Below are positions 24,762-34,917 of a DNA stretch of 64,000 bases, piece after piece. A model generated the notes under the pieces. That model was not told the origin of the DNA, made no database searches, and worked only from the letters and a program-made list of their open reading frames with translations. A program made the translations under genes and the position numbers. Source of the stretch: Agromyces sp. Leaf222 (GTDB taxonomy: Bacteria; Actinomycetota; Actinomycetes; Actinomycetales; Microbacteriaceae). Numbering within the stretch: the stretch's first letter is position 1; each line of letters starts with the position of its first letter. Location: positions 2,978,935 to 3,042,934 of the forward strand of contig NZ_LMKQ01000001.1 in NCBI RefSeq assembly GCF_001421565.1, in the 5' to 3' direction.

Positions 24762-24808
24762 GCGACGGCGACGGTCGGCCCGTGAGCCGCACGCGGCATC
24801 CGTCGTGT

Positions 24809-24814
24809 CACCAT
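24809..24814 (+). promoter_or_regulatory. Weak leaderless -10 box of bcp
   Basis: CACCAT, with A2 and T6 conserved, 6 nt before the ATG at 24821. The spacing matches other leaderless genes but the hexamer is poor. Confidence 0.3.
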
Positions 24815-24820
24815 GGAAGC

Positions 24821-25297
24821 ATGACCGACGCACGACTCGCCCCAGGCGACCTCGCACCAGACTTCACCCTGAACGACCAGCACGGCACTCCCACCACGCT
24901 CTCGGAGCTGCGCGGCGAACGCGTCGTGCTCTACTTCTACCCAGAGGCGATGACCCCGGGCTGCACGACCGAGGCATGCGACTTCCGCGACAGCCTCAAC
25001 TCGTTCGCCTCTGCGGGCGTGCGCGTCATCGGCGTCTCGAAGGATGCCGTCGAGAAGCTGGCCAGGTTCGCCGAGCGCGACCGGCTGAACTACACGCTGC
25101 TCTCCGACGAGGACCTCGCCGTGCAGCAGCGCTACGGCGTGTGGGGCGAGAAGCAGCTCTACGGCAAGACGGTGGTCGGCTCCATCCGCTCGACCATGGT
25201 GATCGGCGCCGACGGCGTCATCGAGCACGCCTGGTACAACGTCAAGGCCACCGGCCACGTCGCGCGCGTGCGGCGCGAGCTCGGACTCGACGCCTAG
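24821..25297 (+). CDS. bcp: Thioredoxin-dependent peroxiredoxin (Bcp/PrxQ)
   Basis: A 158-residue atypical 2-Cys peroxiredoxin. The peroxidatic Cys lies in PEAMTPGCTTEACDFRD near residue 46 and the resolving Cys is five residues on, the PrxQ arrangement; the Arg that lowers the thiol pKa is near residue 120 (SIRSTMVI). It reduces hydrogen and organic peroxides using thioredoxin, and in this neighbourhood (sigH/rsrA) fits a thiol-stress response. It follows rsgA by 59 bp with a possible promoter of its own. Confidence 0.92.
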   Translation: MTDARLAPGDLAPDFTLNDQHGTPTTLSELRGERVVLYFYPEAMTPGCTTEACDFRDSLNSFASAGVRVIGVSKDAVEKLARFAERDRLNYTLLSDEDLAVQQRYGVWGEKQLYGKTVVGSIRSTMVIGADGVIEHAWYNVKATGHVARVRRELGLDA

Positions 25298-25363
25298 GCC
25301 GCCACCACCCCGGTCGCCCGATCGCGCGGCCACGCAGGACACCCCAGCGGGCGCCCGCGACGC

Positions 25364-25831
25364 TCAGGCGCCGTGCGGCGCCCGTTCCGCATCACCGTGC
25401 TCGTCACGCGTATACGCGAGGCGCACCGGCGTCCAGAGCAGCAGGCCGATCACCGTGATCGCAGGAACGAGCAGCACCCACCCGACATCCGCCCTGGCGA
25501 ACATGCCCTGGAACGCGCCGACCGCGATCGAGACCTGCAGCACCTGCCACACGATCGCCGACGCCCTCGCCCACGGGGCGCGCCGCACCGAGCCGATCGC
25601 CACCGCCACCATCCACACGGCCGCGAGCAGCACGAGCACGAGCAGCGCGATCGCCGTCGCGTACGACGACGGGGCCATCGAGAGCAGGTCGACCACGAGC
25701 CACACGACGACCGCGACGAGCCCGAGCGCCTCGAGGGCGAGCACCCCGGTCACGGTGACCAGCGCAGCGCGGACGCCGCCGGCATCGGATGCGTCGTGCG
25801 GCATGTTCGCGCGATCTTCGTCGGTATTCAC
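25364..25831 (-). CDS. Conserved small membrane protein
   Basis: A 155-residue protein with four predicted transmembrane helices: TVTGVLALEALGLVAVVVWL, IALLVLVLLAAVWMVAVAIG, a weaker one in VLQVSIAVGAFQ, and WVLLVPAITVIGLLLW. Both ends are hydrophilic and the last 20 residues are charged. I do not recognise a named family; similar four-helix proteins occur in actinobacteria without known role. The frame opens with GTG 25831; ATG 25804 (MPHDASDAGG) is an alternative start. It points away from whiB1. Confidence 0.65.
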   Translation of the reverse strand: MNTDEDRANMPHDASDAGGVRAALVTVTGVLALEALGLVAVVVWLVVDLLSMAPSSYATAIALLVLVLLAAVWMVAVAIGSVRRAPWARASAIVWQVLQVSIAVGAFQGMFARADVGWVLLVPAITVIGLLLWTPVRLAYTRDEHGDAERAPHGA

Positions 25832-25900
25832 AGCGTTATCCCATTCACGGCTATTGATTCGGTCTCGTCGCTATGCGAACATTTATGAGGCCGAATTGAT

Positions 25901-25918
25901 GCTCACAGGGACGTGAGC
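25901..25918. promoter_or_regulatory. Inverted repeat upstream of whiB1
   Basis: GCTCAC and GTGAGC, separated by 6 bp, form a perfect inverted repeat in the AT-richer 203-bp gap between the small membrane gene and whiB1. TTGATG at 25896-25901 could be a -35 box overlapping it, but no good -10 partner is evident. Confidence 0.4.
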
Positions 25919-26034
25919 CGATCGATACCGATCCTACTTCCCGTAATTCGACCTTTCCCCCAAGCAGCACAGCCGGCTTCGGCTTGCGCAATCGTGCGCG
26001 TCTGCAAACGAAACACATCGCAAGGAGCATCTTC

Positions 26035-26283
26035 ATGGATTGGCGCGACAAGGCCGCCTGCCTCACGGCTGACCCGGAGCTTTTCTTCCCCGTCGGCAAC
26101 ACTGGTCCCGCAGTCGACCAGATCGAGAAGGCGAAGGCCGTGTGCGCCCGATGCACCGTCACCGAGATCTGCCTGCAGTACGCCCTCGAGACCGGCCAGG
26201 ACTCGGGCGTCTGGGGCGGCCTCAGCGAAGACGAGCGCCGCGCCCTCAAGCGCCGCGCAGCCCGCGCGCGCCGCGCCGGCTGA
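26035..26283 (+). CDS. whiB1: WhiB1-type iron-sulfur transcription factor
   Basis: An 82-residue Wbl protein. The four cluster Cys are in KAACLT (residue 9), AVCARCTV (Cys-x2-Cys) and EICLQYAL; the signature turn is SGVWGGLSEDERRALKRR and an Arg-rich tail follows. WhiB1 of mycobacteria carries an oxygen-stable, nitric-oxide-sensitive 4Fe-4S cluster, binds region 4 of the housekeeping sigma factor and is essential. The near identity of the core segment DPELFFPVGN and the position beside pdtaS match Rv3219-Rv3220c. aaggag lies before the ATG, and a strong terminator follows. Confidence 0.93.
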   Translation: MDWRDKAACLTADPELFFPVGNTGPAVDQIEKAKAVCARCTVTEICLQYALETGQDSGVWGGLSEDERRALKRRAARARRAG

Positions 26284-26307
26284 CACAGGTCTGCACCACA
26301 GCACGGC

Positions 26308-26339
26308 ACGACGCCGTGGCCTCAGGGCCACGGCGTCGT
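26308..26339. terminator. Perfect 14-bp hairpin terminator after whiB1
   Basis: acgacgccgtggcc and ggccacggcgtcgt pair perfectly around a tcag loop and are followed by ttcgt. Confidence 0.85.
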
Positions 26340-26434
26340 TTCGTGCGTCCAGGGCGGCGCGCCGTCGTTCGTGCAGGCCCGGCAGCTCTTTCCTGCGGCC
26401 GGTGCCGGGCAGTCGCTTCCGGACGGTGCCGCGC

Positions 26435-26476
26435 CTCGGCGACCGCGGCTCGGCGACCGCGCCTCGGCGACCGCGC
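26435..26476. repeat. Three tandem 14-bp repeats
   Basis: ctcggcgaccgcg(g/c) occurs three times head to tail at 26435, 26449 and 26463, in the 254-bp gap between the convergent whiB1 and pdtaS genes. No gene is seen in the gap. Confidence 0.8.
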
Positions 26477-26537
26477 CGAGCGCCCGTGCGATCGGGACGC
26501 GCCACCTTCGTGCGTCAGCCGAGAGGCCCGCGCGCGT

Positions 26538-28031
26538 TCAGACCGGCTTGATCCAGCGCAACGGCACCTCGATGGTGACCTCGGTGCCCCGGCCGACGAC
26601 CGTGTGCCAGTCAATGGTGCCGCCGAGCTCGCCCTGGATCAGGGTGCGCACGATCTGCGTGCCGAGACCCTCGCCGACCTTGCCCTCCGGCAGGCCGGAC
26701 CCGGTGTCGCGCACCTGCACCGTGAGCGTGGTGTCCGAGCGGTCGGCCGTGATCTCGACGTCGCCCTCCTGGCCGGCGAGCCCGTGCTCGACGGCGTTCG
26801 TGACGAGTTCGGTCAGCGCGAGGGCGAGCGGCGTCGCGTACTCGCTCGGCAGCACGCCGAACGATCCGGAGCGCTTCGGATGCGCGGTCGTGTTGTGCGC
26901 CGAGGCCACCTCGGCGACGAGCAGCAGCGCGCGATCGAAGACCGCGTCGAAGTCCACGTTCTGCGTGAGCCCCTCGGACAGCGTGTCGTGCACCACGGCG
27001 ATCGCGCCGACACGACGCATCGCCTGCGTCAGCGCGTCGCGGGCCTCGTCGGAGTGCGTGCGACGAGCCTGGATGCGCAGCAGCGATGCGACGGTCTGCA
27101 GGTTGTTCTTCACGCGATGGTGGATCTCGCGGATCGTCGCGTCTTTGGTGATGAGCTCCTGCTCCTGGTGGCGGAGCTCGGTCACGTCGCGGCTCAGCAC
27201 GATGGCGCCGATGCGCTCGCCCCTGCGGCGGATCGGGATCGCCCGGAGCGACACGGTGACGCCGCGCGATTCGACGTCGGTGCGCCACGGCGCCCGGCCG
27301 GTCACGACGAGCGGCAGCGACTCGTCGACCACGAGCTTGCCCGTGAGCAGGCGTGTGGTCACCTCGGCGAGCGACTCGCCCTCGAGCTCGTCGTCGAAGC
27401 CCATGCGGTTGAATGCCGAGAGCGCGTTCGGGCTGGCGAAGGTCGTCATGCCGTCGACGTCGAGGCGGATGAGCCCGTCGGATGCGCGCGGAGCCCCGCG
27501 TCGGGGGCCTGTCGGCGCCCCGAGGTCGGGGAAGTCGCCCGAGGCGATCATCTCGAACAGCTCGTCGGCGCATTCGTTGAACGTGAGCTCCTGACGGCTC
27601 GCCGTGCGCGTCGCGCCGAGGTTCGTGTGGCGCGTGATCACGGCGACGGGCTCGGGCGCGACCTTCGTCCCGGTCACCGCCAGACGACGCATCACGGGCA
27701 CGGCGCGCACACGCGTCGGCATCTCCTCGTACCAGTCGGGGGCGGAGGAGTCGGCGATGCGGCCTCCGTCGAACGCCTCGTCGACGAGTTCACGCCACTG
27801 CGACTTGATCGGCTGGCCGACGAAGTCGCGGTAGAAGAGGGTGGCCGCACTCGACGGGCGGGAGTGCGCGACGGCGACGAAGTCATCGTCGCCGGACGGC
27901 ACCCAGAGCACGATGTCGGCGAACGCGAGGTCCGCGAGCAGTTGCAGATCACCGACGAGCATGTGCAGCCAGTCGACATCGGCCTGACTGCTGCGGCCCT
28001 GGGCGAGGACGAGATCACTGAGGGTCGACAC
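26538..28031 (-). CDS. pdtaS: Sensor histidine kinase PdtaS
   Basis: A 497-residue soluble kinase matching mycobacterial PdtaS (Rv3220c) in length and neighbourhood. Residues about 1-150 form a GAF-like domain, about 180-290 a PAS domain (LIRLDVDGMTTFASPNALSA; AIVLSRDVTELRHQEQEL), then a HisKA_2 dimerisation helix with the phospho-accepting His in IREIHHRVKNNLQTVASLL and an HATPase domain (ALTELVTNAVEHGL; VRDTGSGLP; GLGTQIVRTLI). In mycobacteria it phosphorylates the ANTAR-type regulator PdtaR and responds to nutrients, copper or NO; pdtaR is not in the window. GTG 28031 is used: TACGCT ends 7 nt upstream and no ribosome site is present. Confidence 0.9.
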   Translation of the reverse strand: MSTLSDLVLAQGRSSQADVDWLHMLVGDLQLLADLAFADIVLWVPSGDDDFVAVAHSRPSSAATLFYRDFVGQPIKSQWRELVDEAFDGGRIADSSAPDWYEEMPTRVRAVPVMRRLAVTGTKVAPEPVAVITRHTNLGATRTASRQELTFNECADELFEMIASGDFPDLGAPTGPRRGAPRASDGLIRLDVDGMTTFASPNALSAFNRMGFDDELEGESLAEVTTRLLTGKLVVDESLPLVVTGRAPWRTDVESRGVTVSLRAIPIRRRGERIGAIVLSRDVTELRHQEQELITKDATIREIHHRVKNNLQTVASLLRIQARRTHSDEARDALTQAMRRVGAIAVVHDTLSEGLTQNVDFDAVFDRALLLVAEVASAHNTTAHPKRSGSFGVLPSEYATPLALALTELVTNAVEHGLAGQEGDVEITADRSDTTLTVQVRDTGSGLPEGKVGEGLGTQIVRTLIQGELGGTIDWHTVVGRGTEVTIEVPLRWIKPV

Positions 28032-28038
28032 GGGGTCA

Positions 28039-28044
28039 AGCGTA
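28039..28044 (-). promoter_or_regulatory. Leaderless -10 box of pdtaS
   Basis: TACGCT, 7 nt before the GTG at 28031. Confidence 0.6.
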
Positions 28045-28090
28045 CTGGTCGGATGCCGCAGCCACGCGACCCGCGCAGCGGCGCGCGGCT

Positions 28091-29347
28091 TCAGCCGGCC
28101 GCGAACCCCGCCTCGGCGCGAAGCGGTGCGAAGCGACGGCGCCGCTCGATCGGCGCGACCGGAAGGAACGCCTCGTGCGCGAAGCCTCGGAGCGCCGTTC
28201 GCAGCGGCGACTTCGGCGAGGCGTCGCGAAGCGTTCTGGCCGTGAGGATCGCGGCGTCGACGGCGCGGCCGTCGTGCGGCAGCATCACGACGTCGGAGAG
28301 ACCGGCGAACCGGCGCATCGTCTGGCGCACCTGGCCGTAGGCGTCGATGCCGAGCGCGCTCGTGCGCACCCGGTTCACGACCACTCGGATGCGGCTCGGA
28401 TCGACGAGGTCGACGAGTTCGGCGTGCCCGCGGAGCAGCCGCGAGAGCCCGACCGGGTCTGCGAGACCGACCGCGACGATCTCGTCGGCCAGGGCGAGCG
28501 TCGCGAAGGTGGCGGCGTTGCGCCGCGGGGCGAACTGGTCGCTCGTGAGCTCCTCGTCGTGCTCGAGGCTGAATCCCGTGTCGACCACGATGTACTCGGC
28601 CCATTCGCGGATGACGCCGATGGCGGTGGTGACGCGGTCGCGCGAGAGTTCGGGCCACCGGCTCGGCCCCACGAGCCCGGTGAACACGTCGAACGAGGCA
28701 CGCGAGCTCGAGTAGCGCTGCGCGATGCGCTCGAGCTCCCCGTGATCGAGTGCGCTCGCGCCGGCGAGCCGACAGGCCGACGCGAACCCGGGGGCCTCGT
28801 CGAGGAGCCCGAGCGAGGGGGCGACCGCGCCGCCGTACGGGTCGGCGTCGACCAGCGCGACGCGGTGGCCTGCAGCGGCGATCTCCGCGGCCAGGTTCAC
28901 GGCCACGGTCGTACGGCCGGGCGCGCCCGCCGGCCCCCAGACCGCGATGACGGATGCCGCCCGTGCGCGTTCGCCACCCGCGCCGTCGTCGTGCGCTCGC
29001 GCGGGCACTGGCACTCCCCCGCTCACGATCGGCTCGAGTTCGCGCCACGTCGCCGATAGCTCGAACACCTCGTGCAGTCCGAGTGCTCTGGCCTGCGCGC
29101 GTTCGGCGTCGTTCGCCGCGAGCGCGATGATGCGGATGCCCCGGATGTCGCACGCCTCGAGCAGCGTGGCGCTCAGGGAGGCTCGCCCGGCTCCGACGAG
29201 CACGACCTCGGGCGAGATCGAGTCGAGGGCGGCGAGGAGGTCGGGCTGGGTCATGGCGCGCCCCACGACGAGGTGTCCGTGCTCGACCGCATCGGGCAGG
29301 AGCCGGTCCTCGGTCGCGGGATCGAGCGCGAACGCCAGGCGGCTCAC
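28091..29347 (-). CDS. CpaE/MinD-like ATPase with degenerate Walker A
   Basis: A 418-residue protein. Residues 1-125 resemble a receiver-like domain (VVLVGAGRASLSATLLEACD), as in CpaE of Flp/Tad pilus systems; about 133-400 is a MinD/ParA-type ATPase fold (VAVNLAAEIAAAGHRVALVDADPYGG). The P-loop reads GPAGAPGRTT: both the signature Lys of the deviant Walker A motif and the usual GKT Lys are absent. It may bind nucleotide weakly or act as a non-hydrolysing partner. GTG 29347 overlaps the stop of the SAF-domain gene (GTGA), so both form one unit. No other tad genes (ATPase CpaF, TadB/C, prepilin) are in the window. Confidence 0.75.
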   Translation of the reverse strand: MSRLAFALDPATEDRLLPDAVEHGHLVVGRAMTQPDLLAALDSISPEVVLVGAGRASLSATLLEACDIRGIRIIALAANDAERAQARALGLHEVFELSATWRELEPIVSGGVPVPARAHDDGAGGERARAASVIAVWGPAGAPGRTTVAVNLAAEIAAAGHRVALVDADPYGGAVAPSLGLLDEAPGFASACRLAGASALDHGELERIAQRYSSSRASFDVFTGLVGPSRWPELSRDRVTTAIGVIREWAEYIVVDTGFSLEHDEELTSDQFAPRRNAATFATLALADEIVAVGLADPVGLSRLLRGHAELVDLVDPSRIRVVVNRVRTSALGIDAYGQVRQTMRRFAGLSDVVMLPHDGRAVDAAILTARTLRDASPKSPLRTALRGFAHEAFLPVAPIERRRRFAPLRAEAGFAAG

Positions 29348-29967
29348 CGATCGACCTCCGGGCGCGCGGGAACGAGATCGATGGTGTCGTCGGCCGCGAG
29401 CGCCTCGAGCAGGGCTGCGACCCGCTCACGCGGGACGAGCAGCTCGACGGAGACGCCGCCGCTGTCGACCATGCCGGAGCTGCCCGTGACGGCGGCGACC
29501 TCCGCTTCGGGCACGAGCACGCTCGGAGGCTCGACCGCGCCCCGTTCGAGCTGCCTCGTGGACCAGACGTCGACGACGGAGCCGCGATCGACGCCTTCGG
29601 GGAGCGCGGCCCTGCTGGTGACGACGACGGTGGCGAGACCGGCTCGATCGACGTCGTCGACCGCTCCGAGCGGCACCAGTTCGCCGGCGCGGATGGTGCT
29701 CGTGACGATCAGCCCCTCTTCGGGAACGGCGTCGGGTTCGAGGTAGCGCGCCTCGGCCGATCCGAAGCGCACGCGCTCGACCACGAGATCGGCCGGCCGG
29801 ATGCGATCTCCGGGGGTGAGGGTCTCGGTCGCGGTGTAGACCTCGGTCGCGTCGTCGAGACCGCTGACGAGCGCGTACACGCCGGCCGTCGAGCCCGCGA
29901 TCAGCACGATGCCGATGACGAGGCGGGGGTCGATGCGGATCGAACCGCGCTCCGAGCGACGAGGCAT
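29344..29967 (-). CDS. SAF-domain (CpaB/RcpC-like) membrane-anchored protein
   Basis: A 207-residue protein with one N-terminal helix (LVIGIVLIAGSTAGVYALVSGL, so short cytoplasmic tail and outside bulk) followed by a SAF domain (YTATETLTPGDRIRPADLVVERVRF; IRAGELVPLGAV). SAF domains of this kind occur in CpaB/RcpC, which act in Flp pilus assembly, and in related sugar-binding proteins. Start ATG 29967 has aaggag upstream; the reading frame extends further but without family character. It is coupled to the CpaE-like gene. A partial or divergent Tad-type secretion function is inference. Confidence 0.72.
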   Translation of the reverse strand: MPRRSERGSIRIDPRLVIGIVLIAGSTAGVYALVSGLDDATEVYTATETLTPGDRIRPADLVVERVRFGSAEARYLEPDAVPEEGLIVTSTIRAGELVPLGAVDDVDRAGLATVVVTSRAALPEGVDRGSVVDVWSTRQLERGAVEPPSVLVPEAEVAAVTGSSGMVDSGGVSVELLVPRERVAALLEALAADDTIDLVPARPEVDR

Positions 29968-30076
29968 CCTGCTCCCTTCGGCGGCGCCGTCCGCCGCACC
30001 GGAGACCATCGTTCCGGATGGCTGCCGATCCGCCGTGAAGTTATCCACATCGAGGCACGGATCCCCCGCGCCGGTC

Positions 30077-30082
30077 GATAAT
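30077..30082 (+). promoter_or_regulatory. Leaderless -10 box of small HTH gene
   Basis: GATAAT, 6 nt before the ATG at 30089. Confidence 0.6.
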
Positions 30083-30088
30083 CGAGAA

Positions 30089-30382
30089 ATGAGCACATCA
30101 GGTTCGAGCGAGCTGGGGCGGTTCCTGTCGATCGCCGACGCCGCGCAGATGCTCGAGGTCGATGCGGCCACGATCGATGGGCTCATCAAGTCCGGCGAAC
30201 TGCCGGCCCTCCGGGTGGGCGACACCGGCCCGTGGCGCATCGAGCGCACGCAACTCGAGTTCTGGATCGACTTCCGCCTCGAGGAGACCCGTCGTTCCGC
30301 ACTCTGGGAGCAGGGCGAGTTCGCCGACGTCGCCGATTTCTCGAACGTCACGAGACTCGGTCCGCGGCGCCTGCACCCCTGA
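30089..30382 (+). CDS. MerR/BldC-like helix-turn-helix protein
   Basis: A 97-residue DNA-binding protein. Residues about 10-60 form a winged helix of the excisionase/BldC type: LSIADAAQMLEVDAATIDGLIKSGELPALRVG, then PWRIERTQLEFWIDFRLEET. BldC-like regulators bind direct repeats cooperatively. No integrase or phage gene is nearby, so a chromosomal regulator is more likely than an excisionase. It is divergent from the SAF/CpaE-like unit (121-bp gap) and may control it, which is inference from position only. Confidence 0.75.
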   Translation: MSTSGSSELGRFLSIADAAQMLEVDAATIDGLIKSGELPALRVGDTGPWRIERTQLEFWIDFRLEETRRSALWEQGEFADVADFSNVTRLGPRRLHP

Positions 30383-30414
30383 CGCGGCGGGCGCCCTGCG
30401 CCCGGTGAGCGAGA

Positions 30415-30487
30415 TCGACCAGCACTGCGCCCGATGACCTGGGTCGATCAGCGCTGCGACCGATGACCAGGGTCGATCAGGCCAGCG
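30415..30487. repeat. Degenerate 29-bp tandem repeats between convergent genes
   Basis: Unit 1 (30415-30443) and unit 2 (30444-30472) match at 25 of 29 positions; a partial third copy runs from 30473 into the 3' end of the minus-strand gene and carries its stop codon (30477). An older copy may lie just before 30415. Confidence 0.7.
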
Positions 30488-31085
30488 CGCCGAACGACAC
30501 GAGCATGACCCGCTCGAGCGGCACGATGCGATACCCCTGCACCTCGCGCTCGCGACGCGGCGTGCCCGCAGGGTGGAGTGCGAGGTCGAGATGGTCTCGG
30601 GCGACGCGATCGATCGTGCCGTGCACCCTGCCGCTCTCGGTGAGCACGTGCACGGGCGCTCGTCGCCGGCTGAGGTCGCGAAGCGGGAAGGTGAGCCCCA
30701 TGCGATCAGTCAGGCTCGACGAGGCCTCGGGCTGCGGGTCGAGGCTGCGCTCGAGCAGGGTCGGGCCGGCGAGCACCGCCGCGATGGCGTCGAACGGCAC
30801 GATGCAGTGGGGCCCGCTGCGATCGCCGTCGAGCTGATCGGCGCTCATCCAGTCGCGGCCGAAGGCCGAGGGCCTCACGGCCAGCGTCGACCCGGTGCGC
30901 AGTTCGAGGCGGATGAACGCCGCGCGATCGTCGTGGATCGCCCGAGCCATGCCCGCGAAACGGTCGCGGAGCCCCATGCGCCCGAGGCGCAGACGCTCCT
31001 CCTCGAGCGCGAGGGCTCGCTCTTCGTCGCGCTGCTCCTGGTCGAGTCGCGCCTCCAGATCGTCGAACAGGAGGTCCCACCGCAT
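30477..31085 (-). CDS. Conserved hypothetical protein, actinobacterial
   Basis: A 202-residue soluble protein with no transmembrane helix or signal. The first 45 residues are a highly charged helix (FDDLEARLDQEQRDEERALALEEERLRL), probably a coiled coil; the rest alternates short strands (FIRLELRTGSTLAV, HCIVPFDAIAAVLAG, RIVPLERVMLVSFGA). Similar proteins are common near secA in Microbacteriaceae, but I know of no function. TAACGT ends 6 nt before ATG, implying a leaderless message. The stop lies in a short tandem repeat. Confidence 0.65.
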   Translation of the reverse strand: MRWDLLFDDLEARLDQEQRDEERALALEEERLRLGRMGLRDRFAGMARAIHDDRAAFIRLELRTGSTLAVRPSAFGRDWMSADQLDGDRSGPHCIVPFDAIAAVLAGPTLLERSLDPQPEASSSLTDRMGLTFPLRDLSRRRAPVHVLTESGRVHGTIDRVARDHLDLALHPAGTPRREREVQGYRIVPLERVMLVSFGALA

Positions 31086-31091
31086 GCACGC

Positions 31092-31097
31092 ACGTTA
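31092..31097 (-). promoter_or_regulatory. Leaderless -10 box of hypothetical gene
   Basis: TAACGT, 6 nt before the ATG at 31085. Confidence 0.6.
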
Positions 31098-31148
31098 CCC
31101 GGCGTGTCGTCCCCATGGCCGAGGTTCTCCACAGATCGTCACAGGCTC

Positions 31149-31178
31149 TTGACATGTATTCCGTCGCGCTCATACATT
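31149..31178 (+). promoter_or_regulatory. Near-consensus vegetative promoter of Rv3235-like gene
   Basis: TTGACA (31149-31154), 18 bp spacer and TACATT (31173-31178). It gives a leader of about 73 nt, which includes a hairpin of five C and five G around gttc near 31203-31216, then a GGAG ribosome site. Confidence 0.75.
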
Positions 31179-31257
31179 CAACGCAGGGTCACCCGACACG
31201 CCCCCCGTTCGGGGGCCCCTCCCGCTCGGCTCACGCCGCCCTCCCGATGGAGCACCG

Positions 31258-31695
31258 ATGCCCGCACGCCCCGCCCTGCGCACCGACGCGCGCACTTCCG
31301 CCTCGTTCATCGACGACGACGAGTTCTTCGGTCCGCAGGCGTCCAGGCGCAACGAGCTGCCCGAGCCCTCGGCCATGCTGCAGAGCCTCACGCACTGCGT
31401 CGTCGAGGTGATGGCCGGCGCCCGCGACCTCGAGCAGCTCGCCCGGTGGGTGACCGACGACGTCTACCGCAGTCTCTCCATGCGCGTCGTGCTCGCGAAC
31501 CGCTCGCGACGGGTCAAGGGCGTCGCTCCGCAACGCCCGGTCTTCCGCCTCGGACGCGTCATCTCGACCGAGCCGGCCGACGGCGTGGTCGAGGCCGTGG
31601 TGCTCGTGCACCAGCCGCACCGCGTCCGTGCCGTCGCGATCCGCCTCGAGGGCCTCGACCAGCGCTGGCGGGCGAGCGCGATCACCGTGCTCTAG
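31258..31695 (+). CDS. Rv3235-family protein
   Basis: A 145-residue cytosolic protein that matches the Rv3235 family by its core (MLQSLTHCVVEVMAGARDLEQLARWVTDDVY near residue 40 and AVVLVHQPHRVRAVAIRLEG LD near 115) and by position before secA. The fold suggests a small alpha/beta protein; the family has no established function. The first 40 residues are likely disordered. ATG 31258 has GGAG 7 nt upstream, and unlike most genes here it has a classical -35/-10 promoter. Confidence 0.75.
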   Translation: MPARPALRTDARTSASFIDDDEFFGPQASRRNELPEPSAMLQSLTHCVVEVMAGARDLEQLARWVTDDVYRSLSMRVVLANRSRRVKGVAPQRPVFRLGRVISTEPADGVVEAVVLVHQPHRVRAVAIRLEGLDQRWRASAITVL

Positions 31696-31821
31696 CCCGT
31701 CGACCTGCCGCACGGCACGTGTCCGCGGCGGCGAGCGGTCGGTGCGTCACCCTCTGCCCTGCGCGTGCCCCCGCGTCCGCGTTCGAAGCGGAGGAACACG
31801 GCATCACCTTCGCCGACATAC

Positions 31822-31863
31822 GAGAACGGGGCCGATCATCTGCTGATGATCGGCCCCGTTCTC
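31822..31863. terminator. Perfect 18-bp bidirectional terminator
   Basis: gagaacggggccgatcat and atgatcggccccgttctc pair without mismatch around ctgctg, between the convergent Rv3235-like and secA genes. Confidence 0.88.
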
Positions 31864-31870
31864 TGCACGC

Positions 31871-34666
<2,796 letters not shown>

Positions 34667-34759
34667 GAATGATCTCCTGTCATTGCGGCGCGCCATGTCT
34701 CGGTGGAACGTCCCTCGGGTGGAACGCCGAAGGCACGCCGGTTGCGCCGTATCGACGGC

Positions 34760-34765
34760 ATCATA
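34760..34765 (-). promoter_or_regulatory. -10 box of secA
   Basis: TATGAT on the minus strand gives a leader of about 87 nt before the GTG at 34666. TAGCAT nearby (34769-34774) is an alternative. Confidence 0.45.
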
Positions 34766-34844
34766 GCCATGCTAGCGGGCACCGGGCTGGGCGAACTCGG
34801 CGAGTGGCCTGTGCGCCCCGATCGGACTTCGCCCTTCGCGAACG

Positions 34845-34890
34845 CGGCAGCGCCACCGACCCGCTGATCGCGATGTCGGTGGCGCTGCCG
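34845..34890 (-). terminator. Perfect 16-bp hairpin terminator after hpf
   Basis: cggcagcgccaccgac and gtcggtggcgctgccg pair perfectly with a 14-nt loop, 27 bp after the hpf stop, separating hpf from secA. Confidence 0.85.
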
Positions 34891-34917
34891 ATCGTGTTCG
34901 GGCGACGGATGCCGCGG

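Noticed and set aside
30089..30382. Excisionase-like HTH protein as a sign of a prophage or integrative element
   Set aside because: No integrase, attachment repeat, phage gene or composition shift is nearby, and the flanking genes are in conserved core order.
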